This document shows positions 30,170 to 39,034 of a stretch of 64,000 nt of DNA, one piece after another. Below the pieces are notes generated by a model. It made no database searches. It was not told the DNA's origin and worked only from the letters and a program-made list of their open reading frames with translations. Source of the DNA: Leishmania martiniquensis (Eukaryota > Euglenozoa > Kinetoplastea > Trypanosomatida > Trypanosomatidae); contig NC_090141.1 in NCBI RefSeq assembly GCF_017916325.1, positions 388,001 through 452,000 on the forward strand, read 5' to 3'. Numbering within the stretch: the first letter of the stretch is position 1; the number at the start of each line of letters is the position of its first letter. The translations under genes and the position numbers were made by a program.

Positions 30170-31337
30170 GCGAGTCAGGGGGAGGGGGCACCGCTGGCAT
30201 AGAAGAGTGAAGCGATTGCATCGCCCTCCGTATGCGCGCCATCATGTGCGCTGCCGTGCCGAACTTTCTCTCTTCTTTCCTGTCCGGCACTGCACTCCGC
30301 CTTCCCTGCGATACGCATTGTGTGTGTGTGTGTGTCGGGAGAGAGGGAGTGGGGGCCTGACACGCCGACACGCACGAGAGTTGCACTGCTCTCTCTCTCT
30401 GTCACTGTACTCTGGCTGTTGGCTACGAAGCGCGTGTGCGCGCTTCATCACATGTTTCACCTTTCCTTTCCGACTACGTGCCGAGCGTCTCGGCCTGTGT
30501 GTACGCTGGCCACGCCGACGGACGTATGCGTATGCTCGCATGCCTCTCTCCACACCCCTTTCGCTATGCGGCGAGCACTCCTCCCTCAGGCCGCCCTTCC
30601 GACCACCCGCTTGGCGCGCCAAGCGACCGTTCACGGGTCCGTGCCACGGCTCGCCCCGAGCGAGTGGTTGGAACGAGGGCACCACGGCAGTGGCTGAGCC
30701 TCAGAGGGAGCGCTTCGATCGGATGCATCGCCTGCTGAAGTGTGTGTGTGTGTCTCTGTGCGTGTGGGAGGGAGAGAACTTTGATGGCTACGACAGACCG
30801 TCGCTGTTCACCTCGCAGCGCGCATGAAGAGGGGCCGCTCTGTGGAGAAGATGACGAGTGGATGCGCTGCAAGTTGTGCGCTGTGCTTCACTTCGATTTT
30901 GCTTCGCGCGCAGGAACGCCACCCGCCGCGGCCACTTTGGCCGTCGCCGCTTCCACCACACCTGCAGCGGTTAGGGGGGATCGCCGCCTGCCTCTTTGCT
31001 TTTCATTCGTTTTCAGCCTGCCCCCTCTCAAGCCACTGTGGCCGTGGCGGGTGGCGGTTCCCTCGACCGTCACCATAACCGCCGCGTTTCCCTTCTCCAC
31101 CCACTCACTTCCTCTTCCACCGCTCCCCTCTTCTCTGCTCCCTGCGTCCCGAGCACCGCGCGTGCCATCCCCTCCAACACAGCAGCAGCAGAAGGCAGCG
31201 CGGGAGAGTCGGTGGAAAAAAAAACGCAGTCGCGGACGCTTCCCCCTCCCCTCCCCCTCTTTTTACCCCTTCCCGTGCACACGCGCCCCCTCTTCGACGA
31301 CCTCTCCTGACCGCATCACATTCGCTGCACCTTTTTG
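30170..31337. other. Intergenic region
   Basis: 1.2 kb without a supported gene. GT runs near 30319-30335 and 30739-30752; CT-rich at 30388-30402; a long C/T-rich zone from about 31090 to 31310, broken by an A-run near 31217, precedes the PIG-X-like gene. One frame stays open through much of the second half but encodes Pro/Ser/Phe-rich sequence typical of translated polypyrimidine. Confidence 0.55.
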
Positions 31338-32162
31338 ATGATGGTGCACTTTATCAGCAGGGCGCTTGCAGTTGTGCTCGCCATAGCAGCCGTACCTGTC
31401 ATCGCCGCCCTGCAGAGTAGTCGCTGTCCCCTACCCGCATCTCCGCCGTCGTACACGTTCATTGGAGGTGGCTTTCACATGCAGCTCGCGCTCGAGTACC
31501 CCCTCGCAGCCACGGACGTCCGCTTCAACTTCGACATCCCCAAGTCATTCTTCATCGACGAGGCGGAGGCGGAGCAGCTTTACCGGATGGAGGTGCTCTC
31601 TGGCGACCCAATGGCACAGGGGATCGATGCGGTGGTAATGGCGGACATCACGAGGGCGTACACGTCGCTGTGCATATCGTCTCAGTATTTCTTCGATATT
31701 GAGGCGCCGGCGTTCAACGTGAACTACACGTCGAACCACGTGGAGCTGACTTTCCAGGAGAGGAGCGACGATGACGCGGGCAGAGTGATGGAGAACTACC
31801 TGTCGGAGGGCAGCGCGCGGGAGGAAGCCCCATTTCGGGCTCGCCTCGTCATCCCCATTCACTCCCGCTACGACGTCCTCAACGCCACGCGGACTTTTTC
31901 CCTGCGGCGCTTCATTACCGGTGAGGACTCGTACGTGCGCCGGTGCTTAACGAAGGTAGACGTGACGGGCCGCGCAGACCCACGCTGTCCAGCAGGCACG
32001 TACAGCGCCAGCGCCACCGTGGCATCATTAGAGGGGAGACCAAGCTACAAGACCTGCCTCGACCTGCCGGTCGGTCTGCTTGACGATCTTCCGTACGTGT
32101 ACTACGCACTTATGAGCCTCCTGGTGGCTGGCGCCGTGATCGTCATCACCGCCATCCGTTAA
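31338..32162 (+). CDS. PIG-X/PBN1-like subunit of GPI mannosyltransferase I
   Basis: A 274-residue type I ER membrane protein. A signal peptide covers about 1-25 (ALAVVLAIAAVPVIAAL); a luminal domain with two N-glycosylation sequons (NYT near 128, NAT near 181) follows; one transmembrane helix near the end (YYALMSLLVAGAVIVITAI) leaves a one-residue tail. The luminal domain reads like the PIG-X family: an early FHMQLALEYPL strand, a 'FNFDIPKSFFID' segment, DIEAP, the VIPIHSRYD motif near 170 and LDLPVGLLDDLPYVYY just before the membrane. PIG-X/PBN1 stabilises the PIG-M/GPI14 enzyme that adds the first mannose to GPI precursors, which matters in a GPI-rich trypanosomatid. The call is by motif order and topology, moderately sure. 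Two adjacent ATGs can serve as start. Confidence 0.6.
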   Translation: MMVHFISRALAVVLAIAAVPVIAALQSSRCPLPASPPSYTFIGGGFHMQLALEYPLAATDVRFNFDIPKSFFIDEAEAEQLYRMEVLSGDPMAQGIDAVVMADITRAYTSLCISSQYFFDIEAPAFNVNYTSNHVELTFQERSDDDAGRVMENYLSEGSAREEAPFRARLVIPIHSRYDVLNATRTFSLRRFITGEDSYVRRCLTKVDVTGRADPRCPAGTYSASATVASLEGRPSYKTCLDLPVGLLDDLPYVYYALMSLLVAGAVIVITAIR

Positions 32163-32957
32163 CTCACGTGCCTGTGCCTGCTGGCACCGCCGTTGATGAT
32201 GGTGGCGCAAGATCAGACGGGAAGACGCGCCCCTTCCCCCCTCCCCTCCCCTCCCCTCTCACACACGCACACACACTGCCCGAGCCGCAGCCAATGGAGT
32301 ACGACTGAGACGCGCTCATACCTTGTCCTCCGCTTCTCTCGCCACTCCCCCCCTCTCGCCTTCACGCCTTTGGCGGTTAGTGTGCAGACGAGTTAATACT
32401 TTGCGATTATCGGTTGACGTGGTGAGCGTATGGCGAGCACAGCTGCGCATGCAGGTCGACGTAAGAATGGAGGCTAGTGGCCGGGGAGCCGCGACACCGA
32501 GTGCCCCTATCGCCACATCATGTTCGGACGCATCCGCCGTACGGCTACATCTCTGTCCATGTCATGACGGTCTTCTCTCTCTCCCTCCCCCCTCTCCGTC
32601 ACCGCTGTCTAGCGCACACTTCCGATGCACGCGCAAGTGGACGAGGGCGGTGAAAGGACGTGTCAGCGCTCGAAGTAGATGCGGAAGCCTCGCCCTGCCT
32701 TGCTGCCTCCTAGGCGCACACCTCAGCTTCCTACGGGCAGCATCCTCTACGACTCCCCTCTCTCCTCCCTGTCCACGCCTCGCTTTCGAGTCCCCATTCT
32801 TGTCGCTCGCGTCACACATGCCTGGTGTCATCTCTGTCCATGTCGGGCCCTCGCGCGTTTTGCGAAAGAGGGCCTGCACAACTGCCCTTCAGACAGTCAC
32901 TGAGATGCATCCGTGAGTTGGGGGCTGGTCTGTGCCACACATGCTACACGCCCCGCA
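32163..32957. other. Intergenic region
   Basis: No supported gene. CT-rich at 32230-32265 with a short CA run, and again at 32575-32605 and 32755-32785. The last may supply the splice signal for the WD40 gene. Confidence 0.55.
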
Positions 32958-33959
32958 ATGAGCTTCGCACTCGCTCCCCACCACGAGGTGGTACTGCCCC
33001 ACTCGCCAGCACTCCTCTATAACAACCTGCAGCTGCACCATGGCGGGGCGTATGTGTCGTACGCAACGGACTCCGCTGTGTATACAATTCAGGCATCGAC
33101 AGGGGCGCCGCACTTCCCACCCCTTCGCTTTTCGCGCCATCATGTGCGTTACCTCGCCGCCTTGGCAGATGCCGCGGAGAGCATCGTCCTCGTTGTGGTC
33201 CTCTCAGGAGGCATGGCCATCATCATTGTGGATGGGGACCAGGCACACGTCTTGCCCAAGCAGGCTGGCGATGCGGCGCTCACCTGCGCAGCTGTGGCAC
33301 GTGTGGCGGGGAGGGACGAGATGCTTGTGGCGTTCGGCGCGTCGAATGGAATCCCGTTGTGCTGCCGGTACACCCTCAAAGGTCAGCCAGTGCCGTCCGT
33401 GGAGGGTACCGCGCCAGTGCAAGCGCACGCGAGCCGCAGCATCACAGCGTTGGATCTCGAAGCCGCGGGAGAGGGGTCGTCTATGATGGCGACAGGCGAC
33501 GCCGGTGGCCATGTCGTGCTCTGGACCGACAGCAACCCGACGCTCATGATTCCGCCCGAGAGCAATACGGACGCTGTGACGTGCGTGCAGCTCATCCCCG
33601 TCCGCGACACCGTCGCTGTGGCGTACGGTGGAGGACAAATCCGACTCATCGAGCGTGGCAGCGGCGCCGTCGCCATCACCATCCAGGCCCACTCCCGCTG
33701 GATCAACTCGATGGTCTACAGCGCGGCACAGCAGTGGCTGGCGTCCGCGGCGGAGGATGGGCAGTTGCTGCTGTGGGATATCTCCTCCGTCGACCCGAAT
33801 GCCGTTTGCATAGCGAGGGGTGCGGTGGCCAATGAGCTGCCCACCGGCCTCGCCTTCGTGGAGGACTCGTGTGCCCTTCTCGCGGCGTCGTACGACGTAC
33901 TCGCGCTTCGCTTCTTCTTCATCTCCGACAGCGGCCGGTCGCATGGCGCGATGGAGTGA
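32958..33959 (+). CDS. WDR54-like WD40 protein
   Basis: A 333-residue beta-propeller protein. Clear WD-type blades include MATGDAGGHVVLWTDSN near 176, TVAVAYGGGQIRLIERGSG near 218 and WLASAAEDGQLLLWDIS near 262. The whole layout resembles WDR54: an N-terminal LLYNNLQL segment (as 'LCNNLSVL'), the blade 'VAYG.GQ..L.E...G....I.AH.R.I....' and the closing segment AASYDVLALRFF (as 'VTGYDLAEIRRF'). WDR54 homologues track with ciliated organisms, so a flagellar or signalling scaffold role is possible, but its function is poorly known. The later of two in-frame starts was chosen because conserved sequence begins directly after it. The WD40 call is firm; the WDR54 assignment is probable. Confidence 0.68.
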   Translation: MSFALAPHHEVVLPHSPALLYNNLQLHHGGAYVSYATDSAVYTIQASTGAPHFPPLRFSRHHVRYLAALADAAESIVLVVVLSGGMAIIIVDGDQAHVLPKQAGDAALTCAAVARVAGRDEMLVAFGASNGIPLCCRYTLKGQPVPSVEGTAPVQAHASRSITALDLEAAGEGSSMMATGDAGGHVVLWTDSNPTLMIPPESNTDAVTCVQLIPVRDTVAVAYGGGQIRLIERGSGAVAITIQAHSRWINSMVYSAAQQWLASAAEDGQLLLWDISSVDPNAVCIARGAVANELPTGLAFVEDSCALLAASYDVLALRFFFISDSGRSHGAME

Positions 33960-34337
33960 AGAGGAAGAGAGAGGAGGAGGAGGGAAGGGGAGGGGGCGCT
34001 GAGAATGCGCTCCGTAACGGGAGGAGAAACTGTGAAGAACACACCCATGAGAAAGACCGCGAGGCGTACGCGCCTGTGCGTGATCGATGCAGCGATGCCC
34101 CTCACTGCTCAGCCGCCGGAGGAAGCGGTGTACTGCTGACGCTCTCTGCAGAGCAGCCGTCTCTGCCTCCTCCGCCTCCCGCATCTGTGCTCGACATGGA
34201 AAAGGTGCGACGCGGTCATTGTGGCCGTCTCACGCACCTCCACCTTTGAACCTCCTCCTGGCTCTTCCCCTTGCTCTTAGTGCTATCGGCTGCGCTCAGC
34301 AGACACGCCCCTTCTGCCATCTCTCTACCAGGCACCG
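33960..34337. other. Intergenic region
   Basis: No gene. A GA/GGA-rich purine block (33960-34000) directly follows the WD40 stop; a CT-rich stretch at 34240-34280 lies before the FHA-BRCT gene. Confidence 0.6.
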
Positions 34338-36575
34338 ATGTCGCTGACGGACGTGGAAGAGGCGGAGACGGTGGAGCTGCTCTCAGAGGACAGCTGCTCA
34401 ACTGTTTCCACCTCCTGCCAGGATGTCGAGACCACCGCGGCTGATTCGTCATTGCCGCCGACCGCTAACACGGACGAGGAGCGACTGCGTCGTGACACGC
34501 TGCACGAGTGCTTCTTCGTACCAGAGCTGCGGCCTCAATCCGCGTGGCTCGAGGAGGGCAGCGTCGCTGGCAATGAGTCGCCCGCATGCGCGCGAGAGAT
34601 CGGCTGGGATGTCGCGCACGCTGACCACCTCATCGTCCCTGTACGGTGGCGGGTGGCGTTAGCTTCACCTGAGACGGGGTCCCCCACATTCTGCACAACA
34701 CTTTGGGTTCCGTTTGCGGTGCCCCTCGTAAAGGTCATCACCACCGGGACAGCTACCACGGCAGACACAGCGAACACTACCAGCACAACGAGCAGCAGCA
34801 GGAGTGGTAGTAGCGGCGCGACACTGCATCCTCTCGGCTCCGTGCAGCTCTCCCTGGGGCGCTCAATGTTTCTTTTCGCTGTAAAGCTTTCCGCTCGCGT
34901 ACCGTGGGCGTGGGGCAATGAGGTCGGTCATGAGAGCCTTGCCAGCGTGGCTGCCTCCGTCTCGCGGGCGCAGTGTACTCTGCACCTTCACTACTCCGTC
35001 GTGAAGACACCGCAGGCGCCGTCCTCGCTGCTGTCCCGTCCTGTGTGCCGCTCATTCGACGTGTTTCCCATTTCCCCTACCACATCGCTCCTCGGTGTCG
35101 CCTTACAGCCCCACCAGCGCTACCACATCAAGCGGAGGCGAGGGGCCGGTAAGTCGGCCTACACCACTGAAGACCAACCATGCGACGTAGACGGCGTGCT
35201 CACCTTGCGCGTGGGGCCATACTGCCACGTGGATGTCGCGTTGGACGGTGTGCCTTTGGCGCCGTGCGCCAGTGCCGCTGCCCGCCCGCCTCCCGCCAAA
35301 TCATCGAACTCCTTCAATGGCGTTAGCGCGCACACCCCGTTGAATGCTGAGCCCCAAGACGCCCCAGCCGTGTACCGGCGATCCACATGTCGCAGTGGCG
35401 CAGCACGTGAGCGTCTCACAGACGCGACGCAGCTACGACGCGGCTCGGCCACCTCCCTCGTCACCAGCGACAGCACCGCCGTCTTAGCGACGCTGTCTGA
35501 CGTATCGGACTTTGTCGCACTGAGTGGCACCAGTGACCCTGAGTACGGCGGCCCTGTCGTTAGCGGAGGCGAGAAGGTAGCCGTGACGTCGCTGCACACG
35601 CTGGTAACAGGGCCATCAGGCGAAGTGCCGCCTGAGGCGCGAAAGCGGCGGCGGCCAGCGGCGGCCCGGCAAGGCGGCGACGCAGACGCGGTGGAGGACG
35701 ACGAAGATAATGAGTCAGTCCCCGCCGCGCCGCCGGACGCGACTGTTCTTTACACGACAGGGGTGCGCCTCAGTGCCGCGGAGGAGAAGAGGCTGAAGGG
35801 TCTTGGGGCCCTCGTTAACCCGCACCTGCGCCTAGCTCGCTACGCCCGCGTTCTCGTAGCACAGCGGCCGCTGATGCGCAGCGTAAAGTTGCTCACCGTC
35901 CTCCCCTACGTACACGAGGTGGTGCACCAGAGTTGGCTCGATGCGGTACGGCACACCCGCAACCTCGACCTTCCGACGGAGGGGTTCGCTTACACGGAGC
36001 GCAGGGTTGCCGGCAGCATTGAGAGTGAGAACAGCTTCAGCCTTCGTGAGACGCTGAACAGAGCCCCAGCGGAGCGCCAGCGGCTCTTCGCGCAGCAGAG
36101 GTTTTGGGTGCACCACTCCGCGACCCCGCAGGAACCGCCGATGAACGACCTCAAGACGGTGCTGGTGGCCTCTGGCGGCATCGTCACTCGGCGTATTCTC
36201 GACGCCGACGTCCTCGTTCTGCCGAGCCGCAAGCCCTCCTTGTTGTGTTGGCGAGGCATCGCGCAGCAGCTTGGCGGAGGCGGAACGAGGTCGACCGCCG
36301 CCTTCTCCACGACGGTGACGCTCACACAGCACAAGAAGGCTGGTCTGCTGCTTGTGATACCGGACGACATCTTTAAGTGTGTGCTGCAGCAGCGCCCTCT
36401 CTCGACCTCCTCTGTCGCTCTTCCACGGCAGCTACTGACGATGGACGCCACCATTCGAAGCAGCACCGGAGCTGCCAGCGGTGGCCGGCGCTCCTCTCAG
36501 GGAGCGCGCAAGATACCGCGTGCGTCCACGACACAGCGGTCCTCGCGCCCCCGCTCGCAGAAGCGCACGCACTGA
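34338..36575 (+). CDS. FHA and tandem-BRCT protein (MDC1-like architecture)
   Basis: A 745-residue protein, likely a DNA-damage scaffold. The C-terminal part (about 470-700) reads as tandem BRCT. LYTTGVRLSAAEEKRL is the first strand with the Thr-Gly that contacts phosphoserine, RSVKLLTVL near 515 carries the lysine equivalent to the phosphate-binding one, and QSWLDAV closes repeat one. The linker SENSFSLRETLNRA and repeat two (VASGGIVTRRILDADVLVLP, then LLVIPDDIFKCVLQQ) follow the MDC1 pattern closely. The N-terminal part (about 165-320) has FHA-like landmarks: LSLGRS near 173 and SVSRAQCTLHL near 207, then a strand-rich region with inserts. The middle and tail are Ser/Arg/Ala-rich. FHA at the N-terminus with BRCT pair at the C-terminus is the MDC1 layout; NBS1 has both at the N-terminus. 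BRCT is likely; FHA is moderate. Confidence 0.62.
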   Translation: MSLTDVEEAETVELLSEDSCSTVSTSCQDVETTAADSSLPPTANTDEERLRRDTLHECFFVPELRPQSAWLEEGSVAGNESPACAREIGWDVAHADHLIVPVRWRVALASPETGSPTFCTTLWVPFAVPLVKVITTGTATTADTANTTSTTSSSRSGSSGATLHPLGSVQLSLGRSMFLFAVKLSARVPWAWGNEVGHESLASVAASVSRAQCTLHLHYSVVKTPQAPSSLLSRPVCRSFDVFPISPTTSLLGVALQPHQRYHIKRRRGAGKSAYTTEDQPCDVDGVLTLRVGPYCHVDVALDGVPLAPCASAAARPPPAKSSNSFNGVSAHTPLNAEPQDAPAVYRRSTCRSGAARERLTDATQLRRGSATSLVTSDSTAVLATLSDVSDFVALSGTSDPEYGGPVVSGGEKVAVTSLHTLVTGPSGEVPPEARKRRRPAAARQGGDADAVEDDEDNESVPAAPPDATVLYTTGVRLSAAEEKRLKGLGALVNPHLRLARYARVLVAQRPLMRSVKLLTVLPYVHEVVHQSWLDAVRHTRNLDLPTEGFAYTERRVAGSIESENSFSLRETLNRAPAERQRLFAQQRFWVHHSATPQEPPMNDLKTVLVASGGIVTRRILDADVLVLPSRKPSLLCWRGIAQQLGGGGTRSTAAFSTTVTLTQHKKAGLLLVIPDDIFKCVLQQRPLSTSSVALPRQLLTMDATIRSSTGAASGGRRSSQGARKIPRASTTQRSSRPRSQKRTH

Positions 36576-37026
36576 GAGCCGAACCCCGCGACGTGTGGGG
36601 CGTATGCGTATGCCAGCATGTATACGTTCGCGGCTGTGCACCTGATGCAGCCCAGCAGATACCGTCGCTGACGAGAAGACCAACGAACCGCGGCGATGGG
36701 TACCGCTCGCCAAGAGGCTTTAGTGGAGCCCCATCGCCCTGCCACCATCACCGCCACGGCTGTCTCTCCAGCTGTAGCGGTGGGTATGCTAAACAACATC
36801 GACCTCGATAAAGTCCGCTGCAGGGAAGGGAGCGGACAACAACAAAGCGCCGTGCGCGCACACTTGACGGTGAGCTCACCCCCCCTCTTCTCTGTCTCCC
36901 TCTTTCCTCGCCCCCTTTTTTTGCGATGTCCGCCGCACCGCCGTTACTGTGCGCCTGTTCGGTAATCTCCGTTGCACACAAGAGACACGGAGGACCGCAT
37001 AGGTTAACGCACACAGGCGTACAGAC
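36576..37026. other. Intergenic region
   Basis: No gene. A C/T-rich stretch at 36880-36925 with a T-run lies about 100 bases before the zinc-ribbon gene and is the probable splicing tract. Confidence 0.6.
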
Positions 37027-38598
37027 ATGTCTCTCAGGCAGCTTTCGCTGGCATCTCGCGGCGCACGCCGCGCTTTCTCTATCACGCAGTTCATCCTCAT
37101 CACAGGCGAGCGCTCATCAGTGGGGAGCCACTGCTGTTCTGGCAACTGCCACAGCGACGTGGCCGCCACTCAGCCAAGCGGCATCCGTACTGGCGCAGCC
37201 GCACCGGCCGTTGGCGGCGCCGCGGTGAGCCCGACTTCCACGGTGCTGCCCTCCGTGCTCTTTCGCTTCCACCTGGAGCGGCTTCCACCGCAACTGCAGC
37301 GCGAGTTCGACGTCGATGCGAGTCAGCGTGCTCTCCGCCATCTGCGGCGCCCCACACTCGCAGGCGCTGACGCTAACGGCTCCTCAGCAGCGCCGGTAGA
37401 CCTCTACGTGACGCCCTCTTGTGTGCATTTCGTCGTCTGGCGCTGCACACAGTGTCGTTCACAGTGGTCCGCCCGACCATCGGACCGTACCAATCCACAG
37501 CTCGCAGACGCACACCAATGCCCGCGGTGCTACAACGGTGTCCCTTCACCCTTGGGCTCTTCCACCCCCCCGACTGCGCCAGATGTTGGGACACAGCAAG
37601 GGCCATCCTCTCACCCGCGCCCCGCCTCCGCCAGCGTCGGCCGCTTGTGTGAAGTCTATCCGTTGCTCGCTGCACAGTGGGACCCGCTGTGTAATGGAGT
37701 CCTTCGGAATGAGGTGCTGCAAGGTGTGACGGAGGTGCACACGTCCTCGGCCTCCAAAGTGTGGTGGCGCTGTCCGCTGTGCTGCTCTCCGTGGCTCGAA
37801 TCCGTTTCAAGTCGTGTGGCGCGGTACGCCCTCGCCATGCAGCGCAACTGGGCGCATCAGCAGCCAAGGCCCTCGCACACCGACATCACCACCACCACCG
37901 GTGACAGCTCTCGGGGGTCCGCTCACGAGCAGGTGCCCCTCTGCCCATCGTGTGAGCGCCGTGGCGCGAGTGCCAGTAACACCGTTACCTCCGCCGGCCC
38001 GAGGCGCTGGCTTGCTGACGATGCGGTGCTCCTTGGCGAAGCCCTCCTGCGTCAGCATCAGGACCCGCGCAATATCTCGCTGACCAGCGAAACAACGCTG
38101 CAGTGGCGGTGCCGCAGCTGCCAGTTCGAGTACGCCGCCACCGTAGCGAACCGCTTTCTCCGTCATGAACGGTGCCCGCAGTGCTCCGGGAGGATTGCAT
38201 CAATGTTCAGCTTACTCGTCGTTCAGCGGCCTGATGTAGTGCATGAGGTGAGCAAGCACATCTCGCGTACGCGGCTGCGCCACATCACCGTTCACGATGA
38301 CGTCGAGCTCCCGTTCGTGTGTCGCACCTGCTACGCGCCGTACCGCATGACAGCGCGTACCCGCTGCTCTGTACCGCGTGGTGTACCGGCGTGCTCTAAG
38401 TGCTTCCTGACGAGCTCGCAGGTACTCGCCGAGGCTCAGCGACAGCATCAGGACGGAGGCGCCAAGGCGTTCTCGGCCCGCGCACGACGCCGTGTGCGAC
38501 AGAGAGCACTGCAGCTCAACCGCAGCAACCGCCATCACGAGCGGCTTGCGGTAACAGCTAATGAGCTCAGCCACCGCGATAGCGCCTTGAAGGACTGA
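37027..38598 (+). CDS. Four-unit zinc-ribbon protein (DUF4379-like), probably mitochondrial
   Basis: A 523-residue protein. The N-terminus MSLRQLSLASRGARRAFSI is Arg/Ser-rich without acids, a good mitochondrial presequence. Four units each have a CxxC in 'WxCxxC.' and a second CxxC: CTQC near 139 with CPRC near 165; CPLC near 248 with CPSC near 305; CRSC near 361 with CPQC near 383; CRTC near 431 with CSKC near 457. Unit two has the preceding YPLLAAQWDPLCNG, the 'P.L..EWD...N' signature of DUF4379 zinc-ribbon domains found tandemly in bacterial and plant proteins, some linked to nucleases. Unit four lacks the aromatic before the first CxxC. Each unit should bind one zinc. Mitochondrial RNA or DNA binding is inference. 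The tail is Arg/Gln/His-rich. Confidence 0.75.
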   Translation: MSLRQLSLASRGARRAFSITQFILITGERSSVGSHCCSGNCHSDVAATQPSGIRTGAAAPAVGGAAVSPTSTVLPSVLFRFHLERLPPQLQREFDVDASQRALRHLRRPTLAGADANGSSAAPVDLYVTPSCVHFVVWRCTQCRSQWSARPSDRTNPQLADAHQCPRCYNGVPSPLGSSTPPTAPDVGTQQGPSSHPRPASASVGRLCEVYPLLAAQWDPLCNGVLRNEVLQGVTEVHTSSASKVWWRCPLCCSPWLESVSSRVARYALAMQRNWAHQQPRPSHTDITTTTGDSSRGSAHEQVPLCPSCERRGASASNTVTSAGPRRWLADDAVLLGEALLRQHQDPRNISLTSETTLQWRCRSCQFEYAATVANRFLRHERCPQCSGRIASMFSLLVVQRPDVVHEVSKHISRTRLRHITVHDDVELPFVCRTCYAPYRMTARTRCSVPRGVPACSKCFLTSSQVLAEAQRQHQDGGAKAFSARARRRVRQRALQLNRSNRHHERLAVTANELSHRDSALKD

Positions 38599-39034
38599 AA
38601 CGTCTCATGTCTGTCTGTGTGTGTGTGCGCGCGCATAGTGCATCGCGTGAATTAATGTGACGAAGTCTCCTTCAGCAGCGCTTCTCCTCTTGTGGAGGTT
38701 ACTGTCCGTGACGGATGGCGTCCGAGAGGCCGGCCACGTCCATCATCACCACTGCCACCGTACGATACGCCATAAAGAGAGAAAACAAATGCCCCCCCCT
38801 CTCTCCCTCCCTCCCTCCCCTCCCTCACTTCTGCGCCTCGTGGCACCTTTCACCCTTACACATACACGTGCACGCCCCCCTCCCTCCCCTCCCTCTTCAT
38901 CTCCCTTCCTCAGTGCCTCCAGTAAAGTGAACGCGTTGGCTCGAAATGCCCCCGCTCTCAATCGCCTGCCCGATTGCTCTCCCGTCTGTCTTTGCCTCCC
39001 CGTCGCTTGCGACCCGTCCACGTCTGTCACCGCC
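38599..39034. other. Intergenic region
   Basis: No gene. A GT/GC run at 38612-38634, then a strong C/T tract at 38795-38910 with (CCCT)n repetition, and an AG-containing stretch before the next ATG. The downstream frame remains open here as translated leader. Confidence 0.6.

Noticed and set aside
34338..36575. NBS1 identity for the FHA-BRCT protein
   Set aside because: BRCT pair sits at the C-terminus, separated from the FHA-like part by a long linker; the linker and second repeat fit MDC1 better. Not fully excluded.
38657..39034. 126-codon upstream extension of the 1086-residue protein
   Set aside because: Reads as translated polypyrimidine (Pro/Ser/Leu-rich) with no conserved pattern; first ATG after the tract used instead.
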